Assembly (NCBI GenBank): GCA_019112635.1 | Contig: DXIX01000012.1 | Location: 62,001-126,000 of the forward strand | Reading direction: 5' to 3' | Length of the DNA stretch: 64,000 nucleotides | From: Candidatus Blautia intestinigallinarum | GTDB taxonomy: Bacteria > Bacillota > Clostridia > Lachnospirales > Lachnospiraceae | In this document: positions 33,348-41,447 of the stretch, piece after piece | How positions within the stretch are numbered: the first letter of the stretch is position 1 | Layout: each line of letters begins with the position of its first letter | The notes under the pieces: model-generated | Seen by the model: only the letters and a program-made list of their open reading frames with translations | Database searches by the model: none | What the model was told of the DNA's origin: nothing | Made by a program: the position numbers and the translations under genes

Positions 33348-33779
33348 ATGGGAATCTTGACAGCATTGCTTTCCGGAGCTTTGATGAGTATTCAGGGAGT
33401 GTTTAACACGGAGGTGACGAAACAGACCAGCTTGTGGGTGTCCACAGGATGGGTTCAGTTGTCAGCGTTCGCAGTCTGTGTTCTCGCATGGCTCTATAAT
33501 GGCAGGCAGAGTGTGGGAGCGCTGTTCCAGGTGGAGAATAAGTATACCCTTCTGGGAGGGGTAATAGGAGCTTTTATAACAGTAACTGTCATCCAGAGTA
33601 TGAGTCAGCTGGGGCCTGCGAAGGCAGCCATGCTGATTGTGATCTCCCAGCTGGCGGTGGCCTATCTCATCGAATTGTTTGGATTATTTGGCGTGGACAG
33701 GCAGACCTTTGAGTGGAAGAAGCTTCTGGGTATGGCTCTTGCCATTGTGGGGATTGTAATTTTTAAATGGGAAAAATGA
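33348..33779 (+). CDS. DMT-superfamily small membrane transporter (DUF606/YdcZ type)
   Basis: 143 residues from the ATG at 33348, preceded by GGAGG; an ATG six codons earlier lacks a good site. Four to five transmembrane segments; MGILTALLSGALMSIQGVFNTEV and GPAKAAMLIVISQLAVAYLIE are the DUF606 pattern. Such half-size proteins act as dimers and export or import unknown small molecules. It begins 75 bp after the sigma-like gene. No terminator was recognised before the comEA promoter. Confidence 0.82.
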   Translation: MGILTALLSGALMSIQGVFNTEVTKQTSLWVSTGWVQLSAFAVCVLAWLYNGRQSVGALFQVENKYTLLGGVIGAFITVTVIQSMSQLGPAKAAMLIVISQLAVAYLIELFGLFGVDRQTFEWKKLLGMALAIVGIVIFKWEK

Positions 33780-33811
33780 AAAGTTTCAGGGAAGAATCTT
33801 TGACTGCCTAC

Positions 33812-33840
33812 TTGTAATTATCGGATAAATTCGTTAAAAT
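33812..33840 (+). promoter_or_regulatory. Promoter of the comEA transcript
   Basis: TTGTAA (33812-33817), 17-bp spacer, TAAAAT (33835-33840). The leader to comEA is about 55 nt and contains the palindrome at 33869. Confidence 0.65.
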
Positions 33841-33868
33841 AAAAATGGTTATGTATAATTGTCGGGGA

Positions 33869-33890
33869 CTTTACAAAATTTTTTGTAAAG
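33869..33890 (+). promoter_or_regulatory. Perfect palindrome overlapping the comEA ribosome binding site
   Basis: CTTTACAAAA (33869-33878), TT, TTTTGTAAAG (33881-33890). The right arm runs into the ribosome binding site (TAAAGGAG, 33886-33893), so the RNA hairpin would mask it; as DNA it could also be an operator. Confidence 0.6.
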
Positions 33891-33901
33891 GAGAAGACAA
33901 A

Positions 33902-34522
33902 ATGCGTATAAACTCTAAAAGAATTTTGTGCTGTGTGATTGCCTCTCTTCTTTTTGCCGCATTCCTGGGAGGGTGCGGACAGGAAGAGGAGGAGCTTGTT
34001 CTGACCGAGGAAGAGACAGAGGCAGAACAGGAAGAGACAGCAGAGACTTCCAGGGAGGAACCAACAGAGGAGAATGTGAAAATTTGTGTGGACCTGGGCG
34101 GAGCTGTGGCGAACCCAGGAGTTTATTTTTTGGAGGAAGGCAGCCGCCTGTATCAGGCTGTCGAGATGGCCGGAGGTTTTACCGGCGAGGCAGCGGTGTC
34201 TGCGCTGAATCAGGCACAGGTTCTCACAGATGGACAGCAGATCAGGGTACCTACCCAGGAGGAGATAGAGCTTCAGCCGGAGCTGGCAGCCGGCCAGGAA
34301 GAGAGCGGAATTGGACCGGAACCAGACGGCAGAGTGAATATCAATACAGCGGATGCACAGGAGCTGATGACCTTAAGCGGGATCGGAGAAGCCCGGGCCC
34401 AGGCAATCATTGCCTACCGGGAAGAGCAGGGCGGTTTCGCCAGTCCGGAACAGATTATGGAAGTCAGCGGCATCGGCGAAGGAATATACAGCCGTATTGA
34501 AGACCAGATTGCAGTAGAATAG
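33902..34522 (+). CDS. comEA: ComEA-like DNA-binding lipoprotein (SLBB + helix-hairpin-helix)
   Basis: 206 residues from the ATG at 33902 (AAAGGAGAAG upstream). A lipoprotein-type signal ends at FLGGC; a Glu-rich linker (about residues 25-55) leads to an SLBB domain (ICVDLGGAVANPGVYFLEEGSRLYQAVEMAGG) and a C-terminal tandem HhH region (VNINTADAQELMTLSGIGEARAQAIIAYRE). This is the ComEA layout: it binds double-stranded DNA at the outer membrane face and delivers it to ComEC. Lipid anchoring rather than a transmembrane helix is a variation. comEC lies 3.2 kb downstream in the same direction. Confidence 0.9.
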   Translation: MRINSKRILCCVIASLLFAAFLGGCGQEEEELVLTEEETEAEQEETAETSREEPTEENVKICVDLGGAVANPGVYFLEEGSRLYQAVEMAGGFTGEAAVSALNQAQVLTDGQQIRVPTQEEIELQPELAAGQEESGIGPEPDGRVNINTADAQELMTLSGIGEARAQAIIAYREEQGGFASPEQIMEVSGIGEGIYSRIEDQIAVE

Positions 34523-34531
34523 GAGAAGATT

Positions 34532-35221
34532 ATGAGTAAAAAGGTTTTGGTAGTAGATGACGAGAAGCTGATTGTGAAAGGAATTCGTTTCAGTCTGGAA
34601 CAAGATGATATGGAAGTGGACTGTGCATATGACGGCGAAGAAGCCTTAGAGCTTGCGAAGAAGAATCATTATGACATTATTCTTCTGGATTTGATGCTTC
34701 CGAAAGTGGATGGCCTGGAGGTGTGCCAGCAGATCCGGGAATTTTCCGATGTGCCCATTGTGATGCTGACGGCAAAAGGAGAGGATATGGACAAAATTAT
34801 GGGGCTGGAATATGGGGCAGACGATTATATTACCAAGCCTTTTAATATTCTGGAGGTGAAGGCTCGTATCAAAGCAATCATGCGGCGTGCGCATCAGGAG
34901 GCCAAAACCCAGGAGAAGGCAAAGACCGTTCAGGTAGGAGATCTGCGTATGGACTGTGAGAGCCGGAGAGTTTTCATTGGAGAGAAAGAGATTAACCTGA
35001 CGGCGAAAGAATTTGATGTCCTGGAGCTTCTGGTATTTAATCCTAACAAAGTCTACAGCAGAGAGAATCTGCTGAACATCGTCTGGGGCTACGAGTACCC
35101 TGGTGATGTGAGAACCGTGGACGTACATATTCGAAGACTGCGTGAGAAAATTGAGAAGAACCCCAGCGAGCCGAAATACGTGCACACAAAATGGGGAGTC
35201 GGATATTATTTCCAGGCTTGA
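34532..35221 (+). CDS. OmpR/PhoB-family response regulator
   Basis: 229 residues. Receiver domain with VLVVDDEK, phosphoacceptor Asp53 (IILLDLMLP), Thr in MLTAKG and Lys in YITKPF; C-terminal winged helix (INLTAKEFDVLELL, TVDVHIRRLREKIE, GVGYYF). Sequence is close to the WalR/YycF-type regulators that control cell wall metabolism, but the walHIJ genes are absent. It lies 9 bp after comEA and is paired with the kinase downstream across a hairpin. Confidence 0.93.
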   Translation: MSKKVLVVDDEKLIVKGIRFSLEQDDMEVDCAYDGEEALELAKKNHYDIILLDLMLPKVDGLEVCQQIREFSDVPIVMLTAKGEDMDKIMGLEYGADDYITKPFNILEVKARIKAIMRRAHQEAKTQEKAKTVQVGDLRMDCESRRVFIGEKEINLTAKEFDVLELLVFNPNKVYSRENLLNIVWGYEYPGDVRTVDVHIRRLREKIEKNPSEPKYVHTKWGVGYYFQA

Positions 35222-35235
35222 TAGAAGAAATGAGG

Positions 35236-35268
35236 GCAGGAGAATTCTGAATCAGGGAGTTCTCCTGC
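35236..35268 (+). other. Intercistronic hairpin between response regulator and kinase
   Basis: GCAGGAGAA (35236-35244) / TTCTCCTGC (35260-35268), 15-nt loop, followed only by GTTTC. It is a weak or partial terminator that may lower kinase expression relative to the regulator. Confidence 0.5.
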
Positions 35269-35291
35269 GTTTCTGACTTAGAGGAATGCAT

Positions 35292-36725
35292 ATGAAAAAG
35301 AACAGAAAAAAATCAAAATTTTTTAGAAGCCTTCGGTTCCGGATCATGATTATTCTGTTTATCCTGGGAATTGTCCCCAGTGTGATAGTGGCTGCCGGAA
35401 TTATAGGTACCTATGAGGACCGGGCGGTTGCGCTGCGTATCAGCAACGTGAAGAACCAGTGCGATATTATATCGGATATGTTGATTCATGAAGGTTACAT
35501 GGAAGATCCCAGTTCAGTGTCCATCAACAGTAAGCTGGAGATGTTTTCCAGTGTCTACAGCGGCCGGGTGATGGTGCTGGATCTGGACTTTCGAATTATC
35601 AAAGACACATACAACCTGGATGAAGGAAAGACTTTGATCTCGGAGGATGTCTTCCGCTGTTATCAGGGAGAGGTGAGTACCCAGTATAACCGCGACAGTC
35701 AGTACCTGGAGATGGCTTTTCCGATTCAGGGAGAGGATGATGATCAGATCTACGGAGTGGTCTTCGTCAGTGCATCCACCAATGAAATTGCCACCAGTAT
35801 CGATGTTCTGGAACAGAGGGAAATTCTGATTCTGGGAATCATTTCCATTCTGGTAGTCGTGTTGGGATATGTGCTTTCCGGATTTCTTGTGAAGCCATTG
35901 GCCAGAGTGACGAAGGCGATAGAGGATCTGACAGACGGATACCAGAAGGATGAAATTTCGGTTACTGACTATACGGAGACTGAGTTGATTACGGATGCGT
36001 TCAATAAGATGCTGAACCGTATGAAAGTGCTGGATGACTCCAGACAGGAATTTGTCTCCAATGTGTCTCATGAGTTGAAGACACCGATGACATCCATGAA
36101 GGTGCTGGCGGATTCTCTGGTGGGACAGGAGAATGTTCCGGAAGAACTCTACCAGGAGTTTCTGCAGGATATTACGGTGGAGATTGACCGGGAGAATAAG
36201 ATTATCAACGATCTTCTTTCTCTGGTGAAGCTGGATAAGAAGGCTTCGGATCTGAATGTGGAGCATCTGAACATCAATGAACTGCTGGAAGCAATTTTAA
36301 AAAGACTCAGACCGATTGCGGATAAGCGGAATATTGATTTGATACTGGACAGTTTCCGTCCGGTGGAAGCCGATGTGGATGAGGTTAAATTTACACTGGC
36401 GATCAGTAATCTTGTGGAGAACGGCATCAAGTATAATGTGGACGATGGATGGGTTCGGGTATCCCTGGATGCGGACTATAAGTATTTTTATGTGACCGTG
36501 GCAGACTCAGGAATGGGAATTCCGGAGGAGCATATTGAGAGAATCTTTGAGAGATTTTACCGGGTGGATAAGTCCCATTCCAGAGAGATCGGAGGAACAG
36601 GTCTTGGCCTGGCAATTACGAAAAGCGCAATTTTGATGCATCATGGTGTGATCAAAGTATTCAGCAAGGAAGACGAGGGAACCACATTCTCCGTGAGAAT
36701 TCCTTTGTCTTATATTCCATCGTAG
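35292..36725 (+). CDS. Sensor histidine kinase (HAMP-HisKA-HATPase)
   Basis: 477 residues; I use the second ATG (35292), which is better spaced from GAGG than the one at 35286. Order: TM1 (about 15-40), extracytoplasmic sensor (~130 residues), TM2 (about 180-200), HAMP (VKPLARVTKAIEDL), HisKA with phosphoacceptor His260 in VSHELKTPMTSMK, HATPase_c with N box NLVENGIKYN, G1 DSGMGIP, F box IFERFYRVD and G2 GGTGLGL. Cognate kinase of the preceding regulator. The GerMN lipoprotein gene follows 14 bp later, suggesting an envelope signal. Confidence 0.94.
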   Translation: MKKNRKKSKFFRSLRFRIMIILFILGIVPSVIVAAGIIGTYEDRAVALRISNVKNQCDIISDMLIHEGYMEDPSSVSINSKLEMFSSVYSGRVMVLDLDFRIIKDTYNLDEGKTLISEDVFRCYQGEVSTQYNRDSQYLEMAFPIQGEDDDQIYGVVFVSASTNEIATSIDVLEQREILILGIISILVVVLGYVLSGFLVKPLARVTKAIEDLTDGYQKDEISVTDYTETELITDAFNKMLNRMKVLDDSRQEFVSNVSHELKTPMTSMKVLADSLVGQENVPEELYQEFLQDITVEIDRENKIINDLLSLVKLDKKASDLNVEHLNINELLEAILKRLRPIADKRNIDLILDSFRPVEADVDEVKFTLAISNLVENGIKYNVDDGWVRVSLDADYKYFYVTVADSGMGIPEEHIERIFERFYRVDKSHSREIGGTGLGLAITKSAILMHHGVIKVFSKEDEGTTFSVRIPLSYIPS

Positions 36726-36739
36726 GAGGTTGTACTGAG

Positions 36740-37702
36740 ATGAAAAGATGGATTATTTTTTGGCTGACGGTCATCCTGTGCTTCAGTCTTGGGGGATGTG
36801 ATATGTTTCACATCAAAGTGGAGGATAACAGCAAGGGAGAACAGCCAAAAGAAGGAAGTTATCTGATTTACTATATGAATGTGGATGAGACTGGGCTTGA
36901 GAGAGATTCCTTCCGTCCGGAGAAGGATGATACAGAGTCTGTGGTTCAGGAGATGCTGGACCGTCTGGACAATGAAGAACCAAAAGATGATATGCTGGCC
37001 CTTTTGCCGGATGATGTGAATGTGAATTCCTATGCCATCAGGCGGGACACCGTGGTGATTGATTTTAACAAGAATTATCGGCAAATGGGAGCGGTCCGGG
37101 AGGTGCTGGCGAGAGCTGGTATTGTGAAGACTTTGATTCAGGTCCCCAAGATTCGAAACATAGAATTTACAGTCAACGGAGAGGCTGTGGTGGACTCCCA
37201 GGGAGATCCGGTGGGTGAGATGAATGCGAATACCTTTGTGGAGTATACAGGGACAGATATTAACAATTATCAGTATACAACTTTGACTTTGTATTTCACC
37301 AACGAGGCCGGTGACAGGCTTGTGCCGGAACGGCGCAATGTCTACTACAGCAGCAATCTGCCGCTGGAGCGCGTAGTGATGGAACAGCTTCTGAAAGGGC
37401 CAAGGGAGGAAGGAATGCAGAGAACACTCCCGGATGACACAAATATCCTTGGGGTGACGGTCTCTGACAATATCTGTTATGTGAATTTCGGCAGTTCTTT
37501 TCTGGACAATACCCTTCCGGTTCAGGAGAATATTCCTATTTACTCTATTGCAAATTCACTGATTGACTCGTGCGGTGTCAAGCGGGTACAGATTTCTGTG
37601 GAGGGGGACAGTAAGATTATCTTCCGTGAAACCATGAATCTGGATCAGTTTTACAAAAAAAATACCGATTTAATACAAAAGGAAGCAGCAAAGGAGGAGT
37701 AA
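36740..37702 (+). CDS. GerMN-domain lipoprotein
   Basis: 320 residues with a lipoprotein signal ending at FSLGGC. Two GerMN/sporulation-lipoprotein repeats can be followed: residues ~40-165 (LIYYMNVDETGLERD..VVIDFNKNY..IEFTVNGEAV) and ~180-300 (LTLYFTNEAGDRLVPERRNV..CYVNFGSSF..VKRVQISVEG), each with the L-x-x-GP-like (LLKGPREEG) turn. GerM-type proteins act in spore cortex and germination, while a LpqB-like role with a two-component kinase is known in Actinobacteria. Its position right after a sensor kinase recalls that partnership. 3' end abuts the comEC TTG. Confidence 0.85.
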   Translation: MKRWIIFWLTVILCFSLGGCDMFHIKVEDNSKGEQPKEGSYLIYYMNVDETGLERDSFRPEKDDTESVVQEMLDRLDNEEPKDDMLALLPDDVNVNSYAIRRDTVVIDFNKNYRQMGAVREVLARAGIVKTLIQVPKIRNIEFTVNGEAVVDSQGDPVGEMNANTFVEYTGTDINNYQYTTLTLYFTNEAGDRLVPERRNVYYSSNLPLERVVMEQLLKGPREEGMQRTLPDDTNILGVTVSDNICYVNFGSSFLDNTLPVQENIPIYSIANSLIDSCGVKRVQISVEGDSKIIFRETMNLDQFYKKNTDLIQKEAAKEE

Positions 37703-39904
37703 TTGAGAAGAAGACCAATGTGTATTCTCTGCCTGCTTCTGATGTTTGGAATCTGGACGGCAGACTGTCTGGGGCTGCCCCTGTTTAGGGAGAGGCCCCT
37801 GAGTGAAAGCCAGGAGAGACAGTGGTTGGAAGAGACAGTCACCGTCCGGGGAATCCTTCAGGAGAAAGTGGAGAAGGAGACCAGTTTTTCAATTTATCTA
37901 AAAAATGCAGTTCTGACATTTCCGTCAAAAACAATCCCTATTAAAAATACAAAAATCTATATGGAAGAGAAAATTCCCTTTCCCAGAGGTACCATTCTGA
38001 GCGTTCGGGGAATTCTTCACGGGATAGACGCGCCGAGAAATCCCGGAGAATTTGACAATCCTGTCTATTACGAGACGCAGGGAATCTATTACACGATGTC
38101 CGGAGGGCATGTTCTGGCATACTCCGGAAACCCGGTGTGGTATGAGAAAAAGATGGAGGACTTCAAAGAAAGACTTTCTGTCTGTTTTGGGAGGATTGGA
38201 GGAAAGTACGCAGGGATTTTCCAGGCCATGCTCCTGGGAGACAAAAGCGGACTGGACCCGCAGATCAAAAGTCAGTATCAGATGGCAGGAATCATTCATA
38301 TTCTGGCCATTTCCGGTCTTCATCTGTCGATCCTGGGAAGTGGTTTTTTCCAGATCCTCAAACGGGTGGGGGCAGGAAACGGACTGGCCGGGATCCTGGC
38401 TCTTGCGGTCATGATTCCCTACGGGGTGATGACCGGGAGCAGCGTGGCTACTATGCGTTCAGTAATCATGTTTTTAATTGGAATTGGGGCTAAGATTTCC
38501 GGGAGAAGTTATGATCTTCTTTCTTCTCTGTCCGTGGCAGCGATCCTGATTCTTCTGGAATGTCCTGCCTGTCTGTATTATAGTGGATTCCAACTGTCTT
38601 TCGGGGCAGTTCTGGGATTGGGGTGGATTTTACCGATTCTTCAGGAAGCCTGGAAGGACAGCCCTTTGGCAGCCCCTTTTCTGGGAGCGGTCAGCGTTCA
38701 TCTGGTTATGATTCCATTGCTTTTGCATTCTTTCAGTGAGGTGTCAGTCCTGGGTATATTTCTGAATTTGCTGGTGATTCCCACGGTGGGAGGAGTACTG
38801 ATCAGCGGACTGGCCGGTGTAGCGGCAGGGCTGCTGTCCCTTTCTGCGGGGAAGCTTTTGATTTTGCCGGGAAAAGTCCTTTTGGCAGTTTACAACGGAC
38901 TGGGGGATTTGTGCTGCCGTTTTCCTTTTTGTACCTGGGTGGGAGGAAAACCGGAATTCTGGCAGATCGTTATCTATTATCTGCTCTTGATTTTTGTGAT
39001 GGAATTTTTGAGGAGATCTCAGAATTCAAGAAAAACTTGGAAAAAGATTTGGAAAGGAATGCTGGCGGCCCTCTATGTCCTCTCCCTGGCCGTCTTAGGA
39101 TGGAAAGACTGCAGCGGCTTAAGGATTACCTTCCTGGACGTGGGACAGGGGGATGGAATTGTCTTAGAAGATCAAGGGGAATGCTATCTGATAGACGGGG
39201 GAAGCACCAGCCAGTCTATGGTTGGAACCTATCGGATTCTTCCTTTTATCAAGAGCAGGGGGATCTCGAAAATTCAGGCAGTCTTTGTCACCCACACGGA
39301 TGAAGATCACTGTAATGGTGTGATGGAGATTTTAAAAGCGCAGACGGCACATACCACTTCTGTGAGGGTGAAGCGGCTGGTTCTCCCCGCATGGCAGGAG
39401 AAACCGGAGACCTATGTGAAACTGGAAGGCTTGGCGGAGAAGGCTGGGATTCCCATTTTCTATGTGCGAAGGGGAGAGAGCCTGAAAATCAAAGATCTGA
39501 GAATGTCTGTGAAAAATCCTGGGCCGGAGTCGGATCCGGAAGATACCAATGGAGGTTCTATTGTGCTCCAGATGGAGTACGGTGAGTTTCGGGGACTGTT
39601 CACCGGGGATATCGGGGAAGAGCAGGAGAGGGAGATTTTGGGAGGAGTCCAAAAGTGTACACTTTTAAAAGTTGCGCATCATGGTTCGAAGAATTCCAGC
39701 TGTGAAGAATTTCTGAAGAAAGTCCATCCCTGGCTGAGTGTGATTTCCGTCGCGGAGGAGAATCTGTACGGCCATCCCCATCCGGCGGCAGTCAGCCGCC
39801 TGAAAAAATGGAGCAAAGAGGTTCGGATGACGAAAGAAGACGGCGCGATACAGGTATGGACGGATGGAAGAAAAATGAAGGTGAAGAGCTTTACGGGGTT
39901 CTGA
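37703..39904 (+). CDS. comEC: ComEC/Rec2 DNA-uptake channel
   Basis: 733 residues from a TTG immediately after the GerMN stop (GGAGGAG upstream). N-terminal DUF4131/OB region, central Competence domain (HILAISGLHLSILG, then about 8 membrane helices), and a C-terminal metallo-beta-lactamase-like domain with FLDVGQGDGIVLE, HTDEDHCNG and VAHHGSKNSS. This is the full-length three-domain form, expected to carry single-stranded DNA across the membrane and perhaps degrade the other strand. comEA is upstream and a ComF-family gene is at 55.7 kb; no type IV pilus genes are in view. Confidence 0.95.
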   Translation: MRRRPMCILCLLLMFGIWTADCLGLPLFRERPLSESQERQWLEETVTVRGILQEKVEKETSFSIYLKNAVLTFPSKTIPIKNTKIYMEEKIPFPRGTILSVRGILHGIDAPRNPGEFDNPVYYETQGIYYTMSGGHVLAYSGNPVWYEKKMEDFKERLSVCFGRIGGKYAGIFQAMLLGDKSGLDPQIKSQYQMAGIIHILAISGLHLSILGSGFFQILKRVGAGNGLAGILALAVMIPYGVMTGSSVATMRSVIMFLIGIGAKISGRSYDLLSSLSVAAILILLECPACLYYSGFQLSFGAVLGLGWILPILQEAWKDSPLAAPFLGAVSVHLVMIPLLLHSFSEVSVLGIFLNLLVIPTVGGVLISGLAGVAAGLLSLSAGKLLILPGKVLLAVYNGLGDLCCRFPFCTWVGGKPEFWQIVIYYLLLIFVMEFLRRSQNSRKTWKKIWKGMLAALYVLSLAVLGWKDCSGLRITFLDVGQGDGIVLEDQGECYLIDGGSTSQSMVGTYRILPFIKSRGISKIQAVFVTHTDEDHCNGVMEILKAQTAHTTSVRVKRLVLPAWQEKPETYVKLEGLAEKAGIPIFYVRRGESLKIKDLRMSVKNPGPESDPEDTNGGSIVLQMEYGEFRGLFTGDIGEEQEREILGGVQKCTLLKVAHHGSKNSSCEEFLKKVHPWLSVISVAEENLYGHPHPAAVSRLKKWSKEVRMTKEDGAIQVWTDGRKMKVKSFTGF

Positions 39905-39937
39905 AATCATGGTAACATAAGTGCGGAGGATGATGCC

Positions 39938-40915
39938 GTGAAGAGTATACAGGAAGACATTAAAAAGCAGGAGTTTAAGCCGGTTTATCTTCTCTTTGGA
40001 GAGGAAGCTTATCTGAGGCAGCAGTACAAGCAGATGCTTTTGAAAGCACTGGTTCCGGAGAATGATACCATGAATTTCAGCAGATATGAGGGACGTAAGG
40101 TTGAGCCCAGGCAGATCATAGATCTGGCGGAAACCATGCCCTTTTTCGCCTCAAAACGGGTAATACTGCTGGAGAATACCGGTTTTTTTAAGAATAAATG
40201 TGAGGAACTGGCAGAATATCTGAAGCAGGTTCCGGACTATCTCTGTATGATTTTTGTGGAGACAGAGGTGGACAAGAGAGGAAAGATGTATAAGGCTGCG
40301 AAAGCAGCCGGAAGAGTTGTGGAATTTTCTGTGCAGAATTCCCAGATGCTGACCAAATGGGTTCTCCAGATTTTAAACCGTGAGGGAAAAAAGATTACCC
40401 AGAGAAATATGGAATTATTTCTCACGAAGACAGGGACGGATATGGGAAATATCCGCATGGAGCTGGAGAAACTGCTCTCTTACACAATGGGACGCAGTGT
40501 GGTGGAGAGAGAGGATATTGAGGCCGTGTGCACTACACAGACGACGAATAAAATTTTTGAGATGGTGCGGGCGGTGACGGAAAAGGATCAGAAAAAAGCG
40601 CTGGATCTGTATAACGATTTGCTGACGCTTAGGGAGCCGCCCATGAGAATTCTGTTTCTTCTGGCCCGGCAGTTCAATCAGCTGATGGTGACAAAAGAGA
40701 TGATGGAGAAAGGATACGGCCAGCCTGAGATCGCCAGCCGTCTGGGGGTGCCTCCTTTTGTGGCACGCAGTTATCTTCAGATTGCCAGAAGATATCGATT
40801 CAGTCAGCTTTTGCAGGCAGTGAAGGATTTTACGGAAGCGGAAGAGCTGGTGAAGACAGGAAGACTGGGAGAAGCTCTGAGTGTGGAGCTGCTGATCGTG
40901 AAATACAGTGCGTAA
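39938..40915 (+). CDS. holA: DNA polymerase III subunit delta
   Basis: 325 residues from a GTG with GGAGG upstream. Clamp-loader delta subunit: FKPVYLLFGEEAYLRQQYKQ start, PFFASKRVILLEN, then the helical collar domain (MRILFLLARQFNQL, EELVKTGRLGEALSVELLIVK end). It loads the sliding clamp with tau and delta-prime. The order comEC-holA-rpsT (the last on the opposite strand) is conserved in many Firmicutes, which supports the calls. Confidence 0.94.
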   Translation: MKSIQEDIKKQEFKPVYLLFGEEAYLRQQYKQMLLKALVPENDTMNFSRYEGRKVEPRQIIDLAETMPFFASKRVILLENTGFFKNKCEELAEYLKQVPDYLCMIFVETEVDKRGKMYKAAKAAGRVVEFSVQNSQMLTKWVLQILNREGKKITQRNMELFLTKTGTDMGNIRMELEKLLSYTMGRSVVEREDIEAVCTTQTTNKIFEMVRAVTEKDQKKALDLYNDLLTLREPPMRILFLLARQFNQLMVTKEMMEKGYGQPEIASRLGVPPFVARSYLQIARRYRFSQLLQAVKDFTEAEELVKTGRLGEALSVELLIVKYSA

Positions 40916-40932
40916 CGAAAAAACGGACAAAA

Positions 40933-40963
40933 AAAGACAGCCACTGACGGTATGGCTGTCTTT
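40933..40963. terminator. Bidirectional terminator between holA and rpsT
   Basis: AAAGACAGCCA (40933-40943) / TGGCTGTCTTT (40953-40963), 9-nt loop, with A-run before and T-run after. Confidence 0.85.
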
Positions 40964-40990
40964 GCATGTTTAAGTTTAAAATAAAATCTA

Positions 40991-41254
40991 TTAGCCGATG
41001 CTGTTAACGGCTTTTGTTAAACGAGAAATTTTTCTGGAGCAGTTATTTTTGTGATAAACACCTTTGGAAGTTGCTTTGCTGATGGTAGAGATTGCGTTTG
41101 CCAGTGCAGCATTTGCAGCTTCTTTGTCGTTCTGTGCCACAGCAGCCTCAACTTTTTTGATAGAAGTCTTAACAGCTGAGCGGATTGCTTTGTTTCTCGC
41201 AGCTTTTGTTCTGTTTACTAAAATACGTTTTTTTGCAGATTTGATGTTAGCCAA
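40991..41254 (-). CDS. rpsT: 30S ribosomal protein S20
   Basis: 87 residues from a TTG at 41254 with GGAGGTG upstream; the longer frame from 41308 is not used. The sequence starts MANIKSAKKRILVNRTKAARNKAIRS and ends in the conserved SKGVYHKNNCSRKISRLTKAV, typical S20. It binds 16S rRNA early in 30S assembly. A TTG start is also known for rpsT in other bacteria, where poor initiation is tied to autoregulation. Divergent from gpr. Confidence 0.96.
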   Translation of the reverse strand: MANIKSAKKRILVNRTKAARNKAIRSAVKTSIKKVEAAVAQNDKEAANAALANAISTISKATSKGVYHKNNCSRKISRLTKAVNSIG

Positions 41255-41304
41255 TTTGTACACCTCCAATTTATTTACAGTTCTTAAATCAGTTTTCTTT
41301 TCTT

Positions 41305-41333
41305 CCAAGGAATAGACACGGACATTCCTATGG
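41305..41333 (-). promoter_or_regulatory. Leader hairpin of rpsT
   Basis: In the rpsT leader CCA/TGG and AGGAAT/ATTCCT arms (41333-41305, one bulged base) form a stem-loop about 50 nt before the start codon. It may be an S20 autoregulatory site; this is inference from position only. Confidence 0.4.
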
Positions 41334-41347
41334 AAACATGCTTATAT

Positions 41348-41376
41348 AGTTTAGTATAAGTCTGAGAGGTTGTCAA
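41348..41376 (-). promoter_or_regulatory. Promoter of rpsT
   Basis: Minus-strand TTGACA (41376-41371), 17-bp spacer, TAAACT (41353-41348). Confidence 0.75.
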
Positions 41377-41447
41377 TACATAAAACCTGAAAAACTGCAA
41401 AAAATAAAGAAAAATACCAGATATTAAAAGTCAATGGAGGGAGAAAA

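Noticed and set aside
33928-34500. 190-codon plus-strand frame overlapping comEA in another frame
   Set aside because: Arg/Gly-rich translation of the shifted comEA frame; comEA has signal peptide, SLBB and HhH motifs.
41377-41447. Forespore (sigma F/G) promoter of gpr
   Set aside because: AT-rich with partial matches only; no pair of boxes at correct spacing was convincing.
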